Assembly: GCA_026418675.1 (NCBI GenBank)
Contig: JAOAAX010000001.1
Location: 89,423-153,422, forward strand
DNA from: Chthoniobacterales bacterium
Lineage (GTDB): Bacteria > Verrucomicrobiota > Verrucomicrobiia > Chthoniobacterales > DYNR01
DNA: 64,000 nucleotides
Reading direction: 5' to 3'
Shown: positions 45,532 to 55,816 of the stretch, piece after piece
How the letters are laid out: every line of letters begins with the position of its first letter
Position numbering within the stretch: position 1 is the stretch's first letter
Notes under the pieces: generated by a model
What the model was told of the DNA's origin: nothing
Database searches by the model: none
Seen by the model: only the letters and a program-made list of their open reading frames with translations
Position numbers and translations under genes: made by a program

Positions 45532-47268
45532 TTATTCTCCAACGGGTTCTGCACGCAATTTTTTTTCTTCCAATCTTCGTTTTCTCTCTTCCAATTCTAC
45601 ATGGAACTGTTCACTGGAAGGAGATTCCCCAACCTCCCATGTCCTTCTATAGAATTCAGAGAAACTTTCACCGTCCTTCCGTTCTTTAGCAAAACGCTCT
45701 AAGTAAGGACGGATGGTTTCGACAATCTGTTCGAAGTTTACTGTCTTTTCCAAGAGTCCTGCAAGCCGGTCTCCATGGATAGATCCCCCCATATAGACTG
45801 CATATTTACCAGGTGCTCTCCCCACAAACCCAATATCCGCGTTGTAAGGACGGGGACAGCCATTCGGACATCCACTCATCCGAATTAAAATCGGTTCTTT
45901 CTCCAAACCCAACTCCCGAAGAACTGCGTCAATCTTTTCCATCAACCCCGTAAATACACGCTCACTTTCAGCCAACGCCAAACCGCAAGTCGGCAAGGCA
46001 ACACACGCGTGCGCTACTTTCCGAGCACGTGTCAATTCCTCCGGAAGAGGAATCCCATTCCGGCGAAGAATAGCTTCCACTTTTCCCTTTGCATTTTCCT
46101 CCAATTCATAAAAGTAGAGATTACAATTCGGAGTAATTCGCATCCGAGGCTGAATCTCTTCGATGATTTCCCGAATTGCAGTGCGATACTTCTTCCCGTT
46201 CCAATCTCGAATGCGTCCCTCCGGCACCCACATCCCATAGAAAAACCGCCCATTCCCCTGCTCATTCCAACCCAGACGATCCTCAACCGTGCCAAAACGC
46301 TCCGTCCTGGGCGGCTGGTATTTGAAACTCACTCTTTCCAAAACCCGTTCCCGAAACCAATCCAGTCCCTTGTCACGAATCAAATACTTCATCCGTGCCT
46401 GTTTCCGATCATCGCGCCTTCCAAAATCCCGCTGCACTGTGACAATCGCGGTCATTGCATCCAGTGCATCCTCATATGCGACATACATCAAAGGCTTCCC
46501 AAGTTGAGGATGTGTTTGCGTTTGCCCGTGGGTCATCCCCAATCCACCACCAACTAAAAACGTCCATCCCACAACCTCTTCCCCTTCTACATGCGCAACG
46601 ATCCCTGTATCCTGTGTGAAAACATCAATATCATTGAATGGAGGCAATGCAACTCCTATCTTAAATTTCCTCGGTAAATAAGCATCCCCATAAATTGGAT
46701 CCGGCAGCTCATCCGTCACCCGCTCCCCATCCAACCATATCTCCGTATAGCTATTGCTCTTCGCAAAAAATCGCTCACTGATCGCCGCGGCTAATCCTTG
46801 CACTTGCTCCATCGCACGGCTCGTAATCGGAACTGCTGTAGCCATTGTATTCCGCACAATATCCCCGCACGCACCTTTCGTCGTTAATCCGCAGGCGTTG
46901 ATCCGCTGAATGCACTCCTTCAAGGACCCAAACAAAACCCCATGCATTTGAATCCCTTGCCGGGTCGTCAGCCGAATACTCCCGTTCCCCAGCTCATCTG
47001 CCATCCGATCGTGAGCGAGGTATTGTTCCGCACGCAACTCCCCACCTGCCACCTTCGTCCGAACCATAAACTGCCAAGCCTTATCCTTCCCCTCCTTCTT
47101 CAACTCCGCTCGTCGATCGCGGTCATCCTGTTGGTAGCTCCCGTGAAACTTCAGCACCAAAGCGTTCTCCTCGCTAAAATGCGTCCCACCAGAAGCTAGC
47201 TCCTCAGCAATCGTCCCACGCAAACCCTGACTCTGGATTTTTATCTCCTCAATGCTTTTATTACTCAT
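45532..47268 (-). CDS. cysI: Sulfite reductase hemoprotein (CysI-type)
   Basis: A 578-residue siroheme/4Fe-4S protein. The duplicated ferredoxin-like halves are visible: HGSYQQDDRDRR, SIRLTTRQGIQMHG and CGDIVRNTMA. The cluster ligands lie in ACVALPTCGLALAESERV (near 420) and SGCPNGCPRPYNADIG (near 467). It reduces sulfite to sulfide for cysteine synthesis. No CysJ flavoprotein or other sulfate-assimilation gene is adjacent, so the electron donor (NADPH-CysJ or ferredoxin) cannot be told. A strong ribosome site (gaggaggg) precedes the ATG. Monocistronic in this window. Confidence 0.94.
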   Translation of the reverse strand: MSNKSIEEIKIQSQGLRGTIAEELASGGTHFSEENALVLKFHGSYQQDDRDRRAELKKEGKDKAWQFMVRTKVAGGELRAEQYLAHDRMADELGNGSIRLTTRQGIQMHGVLFGSLKECIQRINACGLTTKGACGDIVRNTMATAVPITSRAMEQVQGLAAAISERFFAKSNSYTEIWLDGERVTDELPDPIYGDAYLPRKFKIGVALPPFNDIDVFTQDTGIVAHVEGEEVVGWTFLVGGGLGMTHGQTQTHPQLGKPLMYVAYEDALDAMTAIVTVQRDFGRRDDRKQARMKYLIRDKGLDWFRERVLERVSFKYQPPRTERFGTVEDRLGWNEQGNGRFFYGMWVPEGRIRDWNGKKYRTAIREIIEEIQPRMRITPNCNLYFYELEENAKGKVEAILRRNGIPLPEELTRARKVAHACVALPTCGLALAESERVFTGLMEKIDAVLRELGLEKEPILIRMSGCPNGCPRPYNADIGFVGRAPGKYAVYMGGSIHGDRLAGLLEKTVNFEQIVETIRPYLERFAKERKDGESFSEFYRRTWEVGESPSSEQFHVELEERKRRLEEKKLRAEPVGE

Positions 47269-47379
47269 TACAGTCCCTCCTCATTTTCCCTGAATTTTCC
47301 CTATCTACCATTTCCTGTCAAGAAAAAATCCTATTACCTATGGATAATTTTATTTTTCGCTCGTTCTCTGATTCGCCTG

Positions 47380-48087
47380 CTACTCCTTTCTTGATCTTTC
47401 ACCAAAAATTGCTGTTCCGATCCTCACGAGTGTCGCTCCCTCCTGAATTGCCGCAAGAAAATCTCCACTCATCCCCATAGAAAGCTCCTTCAAGCAAATC
47501 CCTGCCGCCTTTTCCAATCTTTCTTTCAGCTCACGGAGCTTAGCAAAATAGGGGCGGGCCATTTCCGGCTTTGGGGTTAGTGGTGCCATCGTCATAAGTC
47601 CCAGAATCTCCAACCTAGGCAAAGCAAGCAGATCCTCAATTTGTGCGAACAAGGCCTCCGGCTTAAACCCAAACTTACTCGCCTCCCCAGACGTATTGAC
47701 CTCCAGCAAAATCCGTGGCCTGTGCCCCTCCTCCTCTGCAATCCGATTCATATCCTCGGCCAACTCCAAACTATCCACGCCATGAAACAAATCAAACATG
47801 GGCAACGCCTTTCGAACTTTATTCCTCTGCAAATGGCCGATGAAGTGCCATTTTAAGCCTCCCGGGCAAAGTGGAATTTTTGCCAATGCCTCCTGCACGC
47901 GGCTCTCACCAAAAATCCGCTGGCCTGCTTCCATTGCAGCACGCACAGCTGCCGGCGGATGCGTTTTCGTTACTGCAACAAGTTCGATCTCCTCCGGCTT
48001 CCGAGCAGCAGCCCGTGCGGCTTGCGCAATTTGCTCCCTTACCGCTGCCAAATTCTCTGCAATCTGACTATCGTTCATTTTAGCCAA
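47380..48087 (-). CDS. YggS-family pyridoxal-phosphate homeostasis protein
   Basis: A 235-residue single-domain PLP-binding barrel. The lysine that binds PLP is in VAVTKTHP (Lys41); GESRVQEA, WHFIGHLQRNK, the SLELAEDMN helix and LSMGMSGDF near the C terminus are standard. The YggS/PLPBP family buffers PLP and affects amino-acid metabolism without a known enzymatic reaction. It lies 38 bases downstream of recN on the same strand and may be cotranscribed with it. Confidence 0.95.
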   Translation of the reverse strand: MAKMNDSQIAENLAAVREQIAQAARAAARKPEEIELVAVTKTHPPAAVRAAMEAGQRIFGESRVQEALAKIPLCPGGLKWHFIGHLQRNKVRKALPMFDLFHGVDSLELAEDMNRIAEEEGHRPRILLEVNTSGEASKFGFKPEALFAQIEDLLALPRLEILGLMTMAPLTPKPEMARPYFAKLRELKERLEKAAGICLKELSMGMSGDFLAAIQEGATLVRIGTAIFGERSRKE

Positions 48088-48125
48088 CTCAAAAAAATTC
48101 TCGAGAACTTAATCTATTATGCTTG

Positions 48126-49820
48126 CTATCGTTTCACAATACTTTGTTCCCGCAGAAGGCTCCGTGCATGCTCCAAAGCCGACTCCCCTCCCCCTCCAAG
48201 CATCCGCGCAAGTTCCCTCTCCCGACCTTCCTCATCCAACCGGAACAAAAGCGAAGTCGTCCTCCCTTCCTTCACACGTTTCTCAACCAAAAAGTGCGTA
48301 TGAGCTGCCGCTGCCACTTGGGGTAGATGGGTAATACACAACACCTGCCGCGTCTGCCCCAGTTTTCTCATCTTCTGCCCCACTTTTGTCGCTGTCTCCC
48401 CTCCAACATTCGCATCAATTTCATCAAAAACCAGCATTGCCACCCGATCCTGCCTAGCCAACACGCACTTCAAAGCCAACATCACCCGCGAAATTTCTCC
48501 ACTCGATGCAATCTGCCGTAACGGCTTCCTTGCTTCCCCAGGATTCGGCGCAAAGAGAAACTCCACCAATTCAAAACCACTCGCTGCCGCTTCCCCAAGC
48601 ATATCCAAATGAACTTCAAACCCAGCTTGTCGGAACCCCAGCTCCTCCAACTCCCTTCTAACAGCCAACGCTAGTTTTTCCGCACCTTCCCTTCGCAGAG
48701 AGCTAAGCTCCTTCCCCAGCCGGCAAACCTCATCCCAGATTTTTTGGACTTCAATGTCCAGTTCCTTGCAACGGTCTTCACGATTTTCTAAAAACTGCAA
48801 CCTTTTTTCTGCCTCTACGGCAAAACGCAAAATCTCCTCTGTAGTATTTCCGTATTTTCTCTGCAACGAGGCCAACAAATCCAACCGTGATTCCAGCGAA
48901 GCCAATTCTTCGGCATCCAACTCGATCTCCTCCATCTTCTCTTCAAGCTCTCTTGCCAAATCTTTTCCCAGCTCAGCCATCTCCATCAGTTTCCCTTCCA
49001 ACCCAGAAGCCCGCAAATCCAGCCGAGCCAACTCTTTCAAGATCCGCCCCAAATCTCCGCAGAGCGAAAGAACACTTCGATCCCCATCACGCAAAGCTTG
49101 TAAGGCACTAGCTCCCAACTCCAAAATTCTCCGGGAATTAGCAGCCGCTCGATGCCGCGCTTGTAATTCCCTCTCCTCGCCCGGTTGAAGATTTGCGTTC
49201 CGGATTTCCTGAATTTGGTGCCGAAGCAACTCCACTTCCCGATTTACGGCCAGAACATTCGCATTCAAAGATTCAAGTTCCTTACGCATGGCAAGCCACT
49301 TCGTTCGTTCCGACCGATACTTCTTCATCAGCTCCTCCCCTCCAGCATAAGCATCCAGAATCCGCGTCTGCTCCTCGCGGGAGAAGAGCGACTGATGCTC
49401 ATGGGGCCCGTGCAAATCGGCGAGCAAATCACCCAATTGACGAAGCACCGAAAGCGTGCAAGGCGAGCCGTTCACGAACTGCCGGCTTCCCCCCTCGCTC
49501 ACTATTCGCTTCAAAAGCAAAACTCCCTCCTCGCATGGCTCAACTCCTGCCTCTGTTAAAATCCCCGCAATTGCCTCCCCTCCTGCATCCGGCTCTGCAG
49601 GAACCTCAAAAGCCGCCTCTACCACACATTGTTCCGCCCCACTCCGAATCATCCCTCTATCCGCTCGCTCCCCCAGCAACAGCTTCAACGCACCAATCAA
49701 TACCGACTTCCCTGCTCCCGTTTCCCCCGTCACTACATTCATCCCCTTCCCCGGTTCCCACTCCAAATCCTCCACCAGAGCAAAATTCCGAATCCTCAGC
49801 AAAACCAACGTTGCAGGCAT
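48126..49820 (-). CDS. recN: DNA repair protein RecN
   Basis: A 564-residue SMC-like ATPase. The N-terminal head carries Walker A GETGAGKS (32-39); two long Glu/Arg/Leu coiled-coil arms span about 150-400; the C-terminal head has SSGEISRVMLALKCVL (signature) and LVFDEIDANVGGETA (Walker B with D-loop). RecN joins broken DNA ends in double-strand break repair. The start is 39 bases from the divergent MBL gene, so the promoters overlap. Confidence 0.96.
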   Translation of the reverse strand: MPATLVLLRIRNFALVEDLEWEPGKGMNVVTGETGAGKSVLIGALKLLLGERADRGMIRSGAEQCVVEAAFEVPAEPDAGGEAIAGILTEAGVEPCEEGVLLLKRIVSEGGSRQFVNGSPCTLSVLRQLGDLLADLHGPHEHQSLFSREEQTRILDAYAGGEELMKKYRSERTKWLAMRKELESLNANVLAVNREVELLRHQIQEIRNANLQPGEERELQARHRAAANSRRILELGASALQALRDGDRSVLSLCGDLGRILKELARLDLRASGLEGKLMEMAELGKDLARELEEKMEEIELDAEELASLESRLDLLASLQRKYGNTTEEILRFAVEAEKRLQFLENREDRCKELDIEVQKIWDEVCRLGKELSSLRREGAEKLALAVRRELEELGFRQAGFEVHLDMLGEAAASGFELVEFLFAPNPGEARKPLRQIASSGEISRVMLALKCVLARQDRVAMLVFDEIDANVGGETATKVGQKMRKLGQTRQVLCITHLPQVAAAAHTHFLVEKRVKEGRTTSLLFRLDEEGRERELARMLGGGGESALEHARSLLREQSIVKR

Positions 49821-49859
49821 AATTTCACTCGTGCCAACATCCGCTAAAAAACAACCAGA

Positions 49860-50654
49860 ATGGGAACGTTTTCAATCACTTTTCTCGGCACAGGCACTTC
49901 CGCCGGCATCCCTGTCATCGGATGCTCCTGTCGAGTCTGCACCTCAATGGACCCCCGCGACCAGCGACTCCGCACAGCCCTCCTCGTCCAAGCTCCAGAC
50001 ACCTCTTTCGTCTTCGACACACCTCCCGACTTCCGCTCCCAATGCCTCCGCGCCAAAATCTGCAAACTCGATGCCGTTGTCTACACTCATTCCCACATAG
50101 ACCACATCGCTGGATTCGACGACCTCCGCCGCTTCTGCGAAATGGAAAACCGCGGCATGCCGATTTACGCCGATCCTTTCACCATGGATGTCCTGCGCCG
50201 CGTCTTCTTCTATGCCTTTAACTATGAGGGACCCGTCCCAAAAACCTACGTCCGTCCCGAACCCGTCCTCATCCACGCCCCATTTCAACTCGGCCAGAAC
50301 CTCCTCGTGCCGGTGGACCTTCCTCACGGCAAACTCATTACAAAGGGCTACGTCCTCTGGCGCAATCAACGCAAGCTGCTCGCTTACTTTACCGACTGTC
50401 ACGACGTTCCCCCTCCCGCCATCGAAGCTGCAAAAAACACCCAAATCCTCATCCTCGATGCCCTTCGCCACTCCTATCATTCCACCCATCTCTCCATAGA
50501 GCTCGCCTGCCACTTTGCGAAGCTTATCAACGCCTCCCAAACCTGGCTCGTCCACATGTGTCACGAAGTCCTCCATGCCGAAACTGATGCCATCCTCCCA
50601 CCCAACATCCGCCTTGCTTACGACACCCTCAGCATCCAAATCCCCCTCGACTAA
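49860..50654 (+). CDS. Metallo-beta-lactamase-fold hydrolase (PhnP-like)
   Basis: A 264-residue protein beginning ITFLGTGTSAGIPVIGCSCRVC, the typical opening of PhnP-type MBL phosphodiesterases, including the structural-zinc cysteine set. The metal motif THSHIDHIAG (His77, His79, Asp81, His82), YFTDCHD and a distal HMCHEVLHAE are present. PhnP hydrolyses cyclic ribose phosphates in phosphonate breakdown; other relatives have different substrates, so the reaction here is open. Divergent from recN; converges on the GT-C-like gene with 10 bases between. Confidence 0.9.
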   Translation: MGTFSITFLGTGTSAGIPVIGCSCRVCTSMDPRDQRLRTALLVQAPDTSFVFDTPPDFRSQCLRAKICKLDAVVYTHSHIDHIAGFDDLRRFCEMENRGMPIYADPFTMDVLRRVFFYAFNYEGPVPKTYVRPEPVLIHAPFQLGQNLLVPVDLPHGKLITKGYVLWRNQRKLLAYFTDCHDVPPPAIEAAKNTQILILDALRHSYHSTHLSIELACHFAKLINASQTWLVHMCHEVLHAETDAILPPNIRLAYDTLSIQIPLD

Positions 50655-50664
50655 TTCATCTTCC

Positions 50665-52503
50665 TCAACCATCGCTGCGCCTCCTAGCAAAAACAAACAA
50701 ATCCCCACGCTCCTCAACCAATTCATAATTCTCGACAAGCCACTCCCAAACAGGCTTCGCCCAGTTCATATATTTCGACCGCTCCGTCACATTCATCGGC
50801 TTATTATTCACCAACACTACCGCAGGCCTCCGCTCACCCAGCTCTCGAATTGTCAGCTCCGCGTAATTTTCCCCGGCAGTCGCATTGTCATTATACAAAC
50901 GACGCAGCTTTGTCGGCCTCCCAGTCAACACATTAAAGATCGGCCCATAAGGGAAAACCACCAGCTCTTCCCCCTCGCGGCTATTCGCCTTTATGGCCTC
51001 GCAGACCGCGCTCCAATCCGCAAACTCCTGTTTCGTCAACCGCACTCGCACCCCATTCTCGCCGCGAAACTCCTCCGTCCTCCTGCGCGCCAATCGAATA
51101 CTGCCCGACCCTTCCCTCCCATACAACCCATTAAACGCAACAACATATTGCATAACAAGCACAATTATCGCCAAAAAACTCCACAAATTTGCCCCCCTCC
51201 CCTTCCCCAACGAAAATGCCACCCAAATCCCTGCCGCACACGCCCCATAATACGGCACGAGAAACTCCGCCAAGTGAACGCTATCCGGCCGGAAGAAAAA
51301 ATACTGTGGGAAAAGCGACAGCGAGCATCCTGTCGTCACAAGCAAACCAAACGAGCTCCTCCGCAGCTCCCCTTCGCTACAAAAAACTCCCTTCAAAAAA
51401 CCTACACATCCAAAAAACACCAACACCCCAACAGAAACCAATGGAAAATACAGAGCAAGAGTGAAAAATTTTGCCCCTTGCCAACGGAAAACTTCCCCCA
51501 GCGGCGGCAACTTCCTTCTCTCGCTGCGGTATCGCTCGGCGCTTGGCAAGTCCTCCGCCTGCAAAATCAGACGGTTACCAAAATAGCTAGCTTCCTTCAA
51601 ACTAGCCATTAAACCCTCTGAATCTCCCAAAAAACTCCCCAAACAAACCACCTCTCCACCTCCGCCAACTTTCCCTGTCCCCTTCGTCCATTTTTTAACT
51701 TCTTCCCGCAACTCCCAAAGAATCATCTGTAAACCCAACCGATACTGATCACGAAACTCTTGACCATAACCTCCTTTATCCGCCGCAACCAGAAACGGCC
51801 AATGCACCAGAAAAAACATGCCAACAAATGCCGCTCCTCCCATCCCAAGCGATAAAACCCTCTCCCGAGGCCACCCCTCCCCAAAAATCAAAAAAATCGC
51901 AACCGCACCCAGAAAAACCGCCGATACAATCAGCATCGGTTCCACCCGAATCAAAAAACACAAACTCAGCACCCCACCGGCAAACCCCATCCAGAAAACC
52001 CGTTGCCACCACTTCGGATAATCCACAACCAAAGCCTTCACAATCGCATACGCCGATATAACCGCTACAAAACCCATCCAATTCCGAAATGGCTTCCCCG
52101 GCATCAAAACCATAAATCCTGCTGCTAAAGCCGCTAACCACGCCCACGGAGTCAGCTCCCGCACAAGCCTCCACCCAAACCAAGCCGTTACTACCGCCAA
52201 CCCGAAAAAGAAAACTTGCGTCAGCGCAAAATTCACACCAGCCACCTTGTAAATCCACGAAAGCGGTAAAAACCACAAAACATTATAACCGATAAACATA
52301 TCCTTAAATGGGCGCCACCCTTCGTTCATTCGCTGGGCAATAATCACGTTGCTCCCCCCCTCGCCTGTCGTCCAAATTGCCGCGTCCCAATAAAGCGCAT
52401 AGTAAACAACGGCAAAAACAAGTAGTACCAATCCTCCCCATCGCCTTAAAAAACCTTCCACCCCTTGCAGTGCTCCAATTACTCTAACCAGGTAGCTTCT
52501 CAT
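50665..52503 (-). CDS. Multi-spanning membrane protein, GT-C (PMT/ArnT-like) glycosyltransferase candidate
   Basis: About 612 residues from the ATG at 52503, which has a ribosome site (gagga); an ATG at 52566 would add 21 charged residues. Some ten transmembrane helices are followed by a soluble C-terminal domain of about 150 residues. The first external loop contains WDAAIWTTGEGGSNVIIAQR, where the usual acidic catalytic motif of GT-C enzymes would sit, and the C-terminal VVFPYGPIFNVLTGR segment recurs in such membrane glycosyltransferases. It probably moves a sugar from a polyprenyl-phosphate carrier at the outer face of the inner membrane. Family assignment is moderate. Confidence 0.72.
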   Translation of the reverse strand: MRSYLVRVIGALQGVEGFLRRWGGLVLLVFAVVYYALYWDAAIWTTGEGGSNVIIAQRMNEGWRPFKDMFIGYNVLWFLPLSWIYKVAGVNFALTQVFFFGLAVVTAWFGWRLVRELTPWAWLAALAAGFMVLMPGKPFRNWMGFVAVISAYAIVKALVVDYPKWWQRVFWMGFAGGVLSLCFLIRVEPMLIVSAVFLGAVAIFLIFGEGWPRERVLSLGMGGAAFVGMFFLVHWPFLVAADKGGYGQEFRDQYRLGLQMILWELREEVKKWTKGTGKVGGGGEVVCLGSFLGDSEGLMASLKEASYFGNRLILQAEDLPSAERYRSERRKLPPLGEVFRWQGAKFFTLALYFPLVSVGVLVFFGCVGFLKGVFCSEGELRRSSFGLLVTTGCSLSLFPQYFFFRPDSVHLAEFLVPYYGACAAGIWVAFSLGKGRGANLWSFLAIIVLVMQYVVAFNGLYGREGSGSIRLARRRTEEFRGENGVRVRLTKQEFADWSAVCEAIKANSREGEELVVFPYGPIFNVLTGRPTKLRRLYNDNATAGENYAELTIRELGERRPAVVLVNNKPMNVTERSKYMNWAKPVWEWLVENYELVEERGDLFVFARRRSDG

Positions 52504-52665
52504 CAATCCTCTGCAGTATGCATCGCTTGGCCTCCGTAGTCCCTTTTTTTCTTCCGGCCCTTGCATTTTGTTTCCGGTTGCGTTTGTTCCAAAAACATTT
52601 CATCCGTCCCATGCACCTGAAACTCGGGCAAACATACTGAAGTCGCTGATACTACCTCCCAAATT

Positions 52666-55011
52666 ATGGCCGCCTCCTTATTCATCGTTTTTCTTGCCTC
52701 TGCGATCTCTCCCCTCCTTGTCTATTTCTTGCGCACTCGGGCTAGCTACTTTCTTGCACTCGTTCCGCTCTCTATTTTCGTTCTTTACCTCCATTATCTT
52801 CAACGACTCCACGACGGCTCCCCCCTTCTCGAAACCATCCATTGGATCCAAAGTTTCGGAGTTCATCTGCAATTTCGCCTCGACGGACTCGCCTTACTCT
52901 TTCTCCTTCTCATAGCGGGCATAGGAACCCTCATTGTCCTCTATGCAGGCAGTTACCTAGCTGGCCATCCTCATCTTGGCCGCTTCTATGCAATCCTCTT
53001 CCTCTTTATGGGAGCCATGCTCGGCCTTGTCGCCTCAGAAAATCTCATTGCACTTTTCGTTTTTTGGGAGCTAACGAGCCTCTCCTCCTATCTCCTTGTT
53101 GGTTTTGATTACCGGAAAAAAGAAGCCCGGGCAGCCGCCCTCCAGGCACTCCTCGTCACTTTCACTGGCGGCCAGGCACTCCTTGTTGCATTCCTCATCC
53201 TTGCCTCCCTAACGGATTCCTTTTCGTTTACTCAAATTTTAGAGAAAAAAATCCAAATTCAGCAAAACCCCTCCTATATCATCCTTGTCCTCTTGGTTCT
53301 AACTGGAGCTTTTACGAAATCTGCGCAAACTCCATTTCATTTCTGGTTGCCGGGTGCAATGGCTGCTCCGACCCCTGTCAGTGCATACTTGCACTCCGCA
53401 ACGATGGTCACAGCTGGGGTTTTCCTTTTGGCTCGATTGACTCCCCTTCTTGGCGGCACCCACCTCTGGGCATGGTCCCTCACCTCCTTTGGCCTCCTTA
53501 CGATGCTCACTGGATCCATCCTCGCCATCGGCCAAACTGACCTCAAACGCCTCTTGGCTTACACAACCGTCGCCGCGCTCGGGACAATGACGATGCTCCT
53601 TGGCCTGGGAACCCCCTTAGCCGCTAAAGCCGCCATCGCTTTCCTCCTCGTTCACTCCCTTTACAAAGGCGCCCTCTTCATGGTCGCCGGTGCTGTGGAC
53701 CACGAAACCCATACCCGGGACGTTCGCGACCTCGGGGGCCTCATCCGTCACATGCCCATTACAGCCATTGCTTCCGGTTTAGCTGCTCTGGCTATGTGCG
53801 GTGTCCCACCAGTTCTCGGTTTCATCTCCAAGGAGCTTATCTATGAAGCCAAGCTTGAATTTGGACAAATCGGTTGGTTTTTTGCAATCCTCGGTGTTAT
53901 TGCAAATGCCCTTGTTGTTGCCGTTGCCCTTATTGTTGGAATCCGTCCTTTCTTAGGTTTCCCCTTGCACACGCCAAAGCATCCTCACGAAGCTCCGTTC
54001 CCACTTTGGTTCGGCCCACTCATCCTTGCTCTTTTAGGATTACTCTTCGGAATCGTTCCGCCATTGGTGGAACAAACCATCATAAAGCCGGCAGTTGTTG
54101 CTGTCGTGGGAGATACAATAAAAGTCAAGTTGTCTCTTTGGCATGGTTTCACGCCCATGCTTGTTTTGAGCTTCGTCACGCTGCTTCTGGGTTTCTGCTT
54201 TTTCCGAATGCGTGAAAAATTCCGCCTCGCCCGCGAAACACTCACCCCCCTCCGCTATTACGGGCCAGAATCTCTTTACTCCTGTATCATCAATCATTGG
54301 CTGCCTTCTATCGCATCGCTCCAAACTCGCATTCTCCAGCATGGCTACTTACGTTACTACGTCCTGAGCATCATCGCTGCTGCTGCCTTGGCGGTCGCAG
54401 CGGGCCTCTCGCGAATTTCCCTCCCTGGCACTTGGTTCACTTGGCGTTCTTTTGAGTGGTGGGAAGTTCTCCTCTGTGCAGCTATTTTTCTTGCCGGCTT
54501 TGCAGCCATCCTAACTTCCGGCAGAATCACCTCCGTCGTTCTTCTGGGAATCATCGGCTACACTATTTCCTTAATTTTCGCCCTCTATGGCGCGCCTGAC
54601 CTTGCACTCACACAATTCCTCGTTGAAACCCTTACACTCATCCTCCTTGTTCTTGTCCTCTATCGACTGCCCAAAGCCAAAAGCCTCAGCTCCAAAGCAA
54701 GTCGGCTCCGCGACGCTCTCCTGAGCTTGGCTTTCGGCTTTGCAATCACCCTCCTCGTCCTCAAATCCCTTTATATCCCACACGACACAAAATTACCTGA
54801 TTTTTTTGTCCAAAATTCACCGATCGCCCAGGGGCGAAACGTCGTTAATGTCATCCTTGTGGATTTCCGCGCACTCGACACACTGGGAGAAATTACGGTC
54901 CTCGGCATCTCCGCTGTCGGAGTTTGGGCTGTCCTGAGCTTTATTCGCAAGAAATCCTCCTCCGCTTCCGCCTCGCAAAAAAACTCTTCGCCAGCTTCTT
55001 TCGAACAATGA
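52666..55011 (+). CDS. mrpA: Na+/H+ antiporter subunit MrpA
   Basis: A 781-residue membrane protein, first gene of a seven-gene mrp operon. Residues about 1-500 are the NuoL-like proton-channel part, with [61 protein letters not shown] and [18 protein letters not shown]. The C-terminal 250 residues carry the MrpA-specific extra helices ([18 protein letters not shown] and [20 protein letters not shown]). The complex exports sodium, or imports protons against Na+ or K+, for pH and salt homeostasis, and is structurally related to complex I. The stop overlaps mrpB (ATGA). Confidence 0.96.
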   Translation: MAASLFIVFLASAISPLLVYFLRTRASYFLALVPLSIFVLYLHYLQRLHDGSPLLETIHWIQSFGVHLQFRLDGLALLFLLLIAGIGTLIVLYAGSYLAGHPHLGRFYAILFLFMGAMLGLVASENLIALFVFWELTSLSSYLLVGFDYRKKEARAAALQALLVTFTGGQALLVAFLILASLTDSFSFTQILEKKIQIQQNPSYIILVLLVLTGAFTKSAQTPFHFWLPGAMAAPTPVSAYLHSATMVTAGVFLLARLTPLLGGTHLWAWSLTSFGLLTMLTGSILAIGQTDLKRLLAYTTVAALGTMTMLLGLGTPLAAKAAIAFLLVHSLYKGALFMVAGAVDHETHTRDVRDLGGLIRHMPITAIASGLAALAMCGVPPVLGFISKELIYEAKLEFGQIGWFFAILGVIANALVVAVALIVGIRPFLGFPLHTPKHPHEAPFPLWFGPLILALLGLLFGIVPPLVEQTIIKPAVVAVVGDTIKVKLSLWHGFTPMLVLSFVTLLLGFCFFRMREKFRLARETLTPLRYYGPESLYSCIINHWLPSIASLQTRILQHGYLRYYVLSIIAAAALAVAAGLSRISLPGTWFTWRSFEWWEVLLCAAIFLAGFAAILTSGRITSVVLLGIIGYTISLIFALYGAPDLALTQFLVETLTLILLVLVLYRLPKAKSLSSKASRLRDALLSLAFGFAITLLVLKSLYIPHDTKLPDFFVQNSPIAQGRNVVNVILVDFRALDTLGEITVLGISAVGVWAVLSFIRKKSSSASASQKNSSPASFEQ

Positions 55012-55439
55012 ATTCGCTCCTCCTTCAGGTCTGCGCACGCATTACGTCGCCGTTGCAAATCATCCTTTCCCTCATTCTGCTTCTTCGTGGGCACAACGAG
55101 CCTGGCGGCGGCTTCATTGGTGGCTTGGTTGCTGCAGCAGGTATCATCCTTTACGGGTTTGCTTTCGGCTTCCACAGAGCCCTTTGTTTGCTCCCCCTGC
55201 CCCCCATCTCCTTCATTGCAATTGGCCTCCTCCTTGCCGCTTTTAGTGGAATCCCAGCCCTCCTAGCCGGACAACCCTACCTCACAGGCCTTTGGCCAAA
55301 TCTCTCCATCCCAACCTTCCTCGCGGGAAACCTTAAACCAGGAACTCCACTATTTTTTGACTTAGGAGTCTACTTTTCCGTTTTCGGAACCGTCCTCCTA
55401 ATGCTTGAAACCTCAACGAAAAACGAAAATAGCCCCTGA
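55008..55439 (+). CDS. mrpB: Na+/H+ antiporter subunit MrpB
   Basis: A 143-residue membrane protein from the ATG at 55008 that overlaps the mrpA stop; upstream in-frame codons lie inside mrpA. The MnhB landmark [20 protein letters not shown] is clear, and four helices are predicted. A phenylalanine-rich end ([18 protein letters not shown]) closes the protein. It belongs to the membrane part of the Mrp complex, beside MrpA and MrpC. Length is typical. Confidence 0.96.
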   Translation: MNSLLLQVCARITSPLQIILSLILLLRGHNEPGGGFIGGLVAAAGIILYGFAFGFHRALCLLPLPPISFIAIGLLLAAFSGIPALLAGQPYLTGLWPNLSIPTFLAGNLKPGTPLFFDLGVYFSVFGTVLLMLETSTKNENSP

Positions 55440-55443
55440 ATTC

Positions 55444-55812
55444 ATGGAGAATCTCCTAGCGATCACCATTGGAGCGATTTACGCCTTCTCATTCTACCTC
55501 CTACTCAGGCGTAGTCTTGTAAAGGTCATCCTGGGCGTGCTCCTTTTTGGACAAGGTGTCAACTTACTCATTTTCACAGCAGCGGGGCTGACACCTGACC
55601 GCGGCGCTTTTCTTAAAGAAGACGGCTCTCTCCAGCCCCCTTATGCTGACCCACTTCCTCAAGCCCTCATTCTCACAGCAATTGTTATCGGTTTTGGGGT
55701 CCTTGCTTTCACGCTCGCCATGATGCACCGTTTGCACCGCGAAACAGGCACCGACGACTTAGACGAATTGCGTAGCGACGAGTTCGACGATCCTGACAAG
55801 CCAGCGCCATAA
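55444..55812 (+). CDS. mrpC: Na+/H+ antiporter subunit MrpC
   Basis: About 122 residues from the ATG at 55444, four bases after mrpB. It is the NuoK-like subunit with three helices; the conserved GVLLFGQGVNLLIF and DPLPQALILTAIVIGFG segments are visible. The C terminus is unusually acidic (DELRSDEFDDPD). It sits between MrpA and MrpD in the antiporter. Four bases separate it from mrpD. Confidence 0.95.
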   Translation: MENLLAITIGAIYAFSFYLLLRRSLVKVILGVLLFGQGVNLLIFTAAGLTPDRGAFLKEDGSLQPPYADPLPQALILTAIVIGFGVLAFTLAMMHRLHRETGTDDLDELRSDEFDDPDKPAP

Positions 55813-55816
55813 ACCG

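Noticed and set aside
49193..50100. Two long rightward frames opposite recN and into the MBL gene
   Set aside because: Opposite a clear recN and out of frame with the MBL gene; no motifs.
50515..51612. Rightward open frame of 365 codons
   Set aside because: It overlaps the MBL gene end out of frame and lies opposite the GT-C-like membrane gene; the product is a Pro/Arg/Asn-rich string without domains. A shadow of biased composition.
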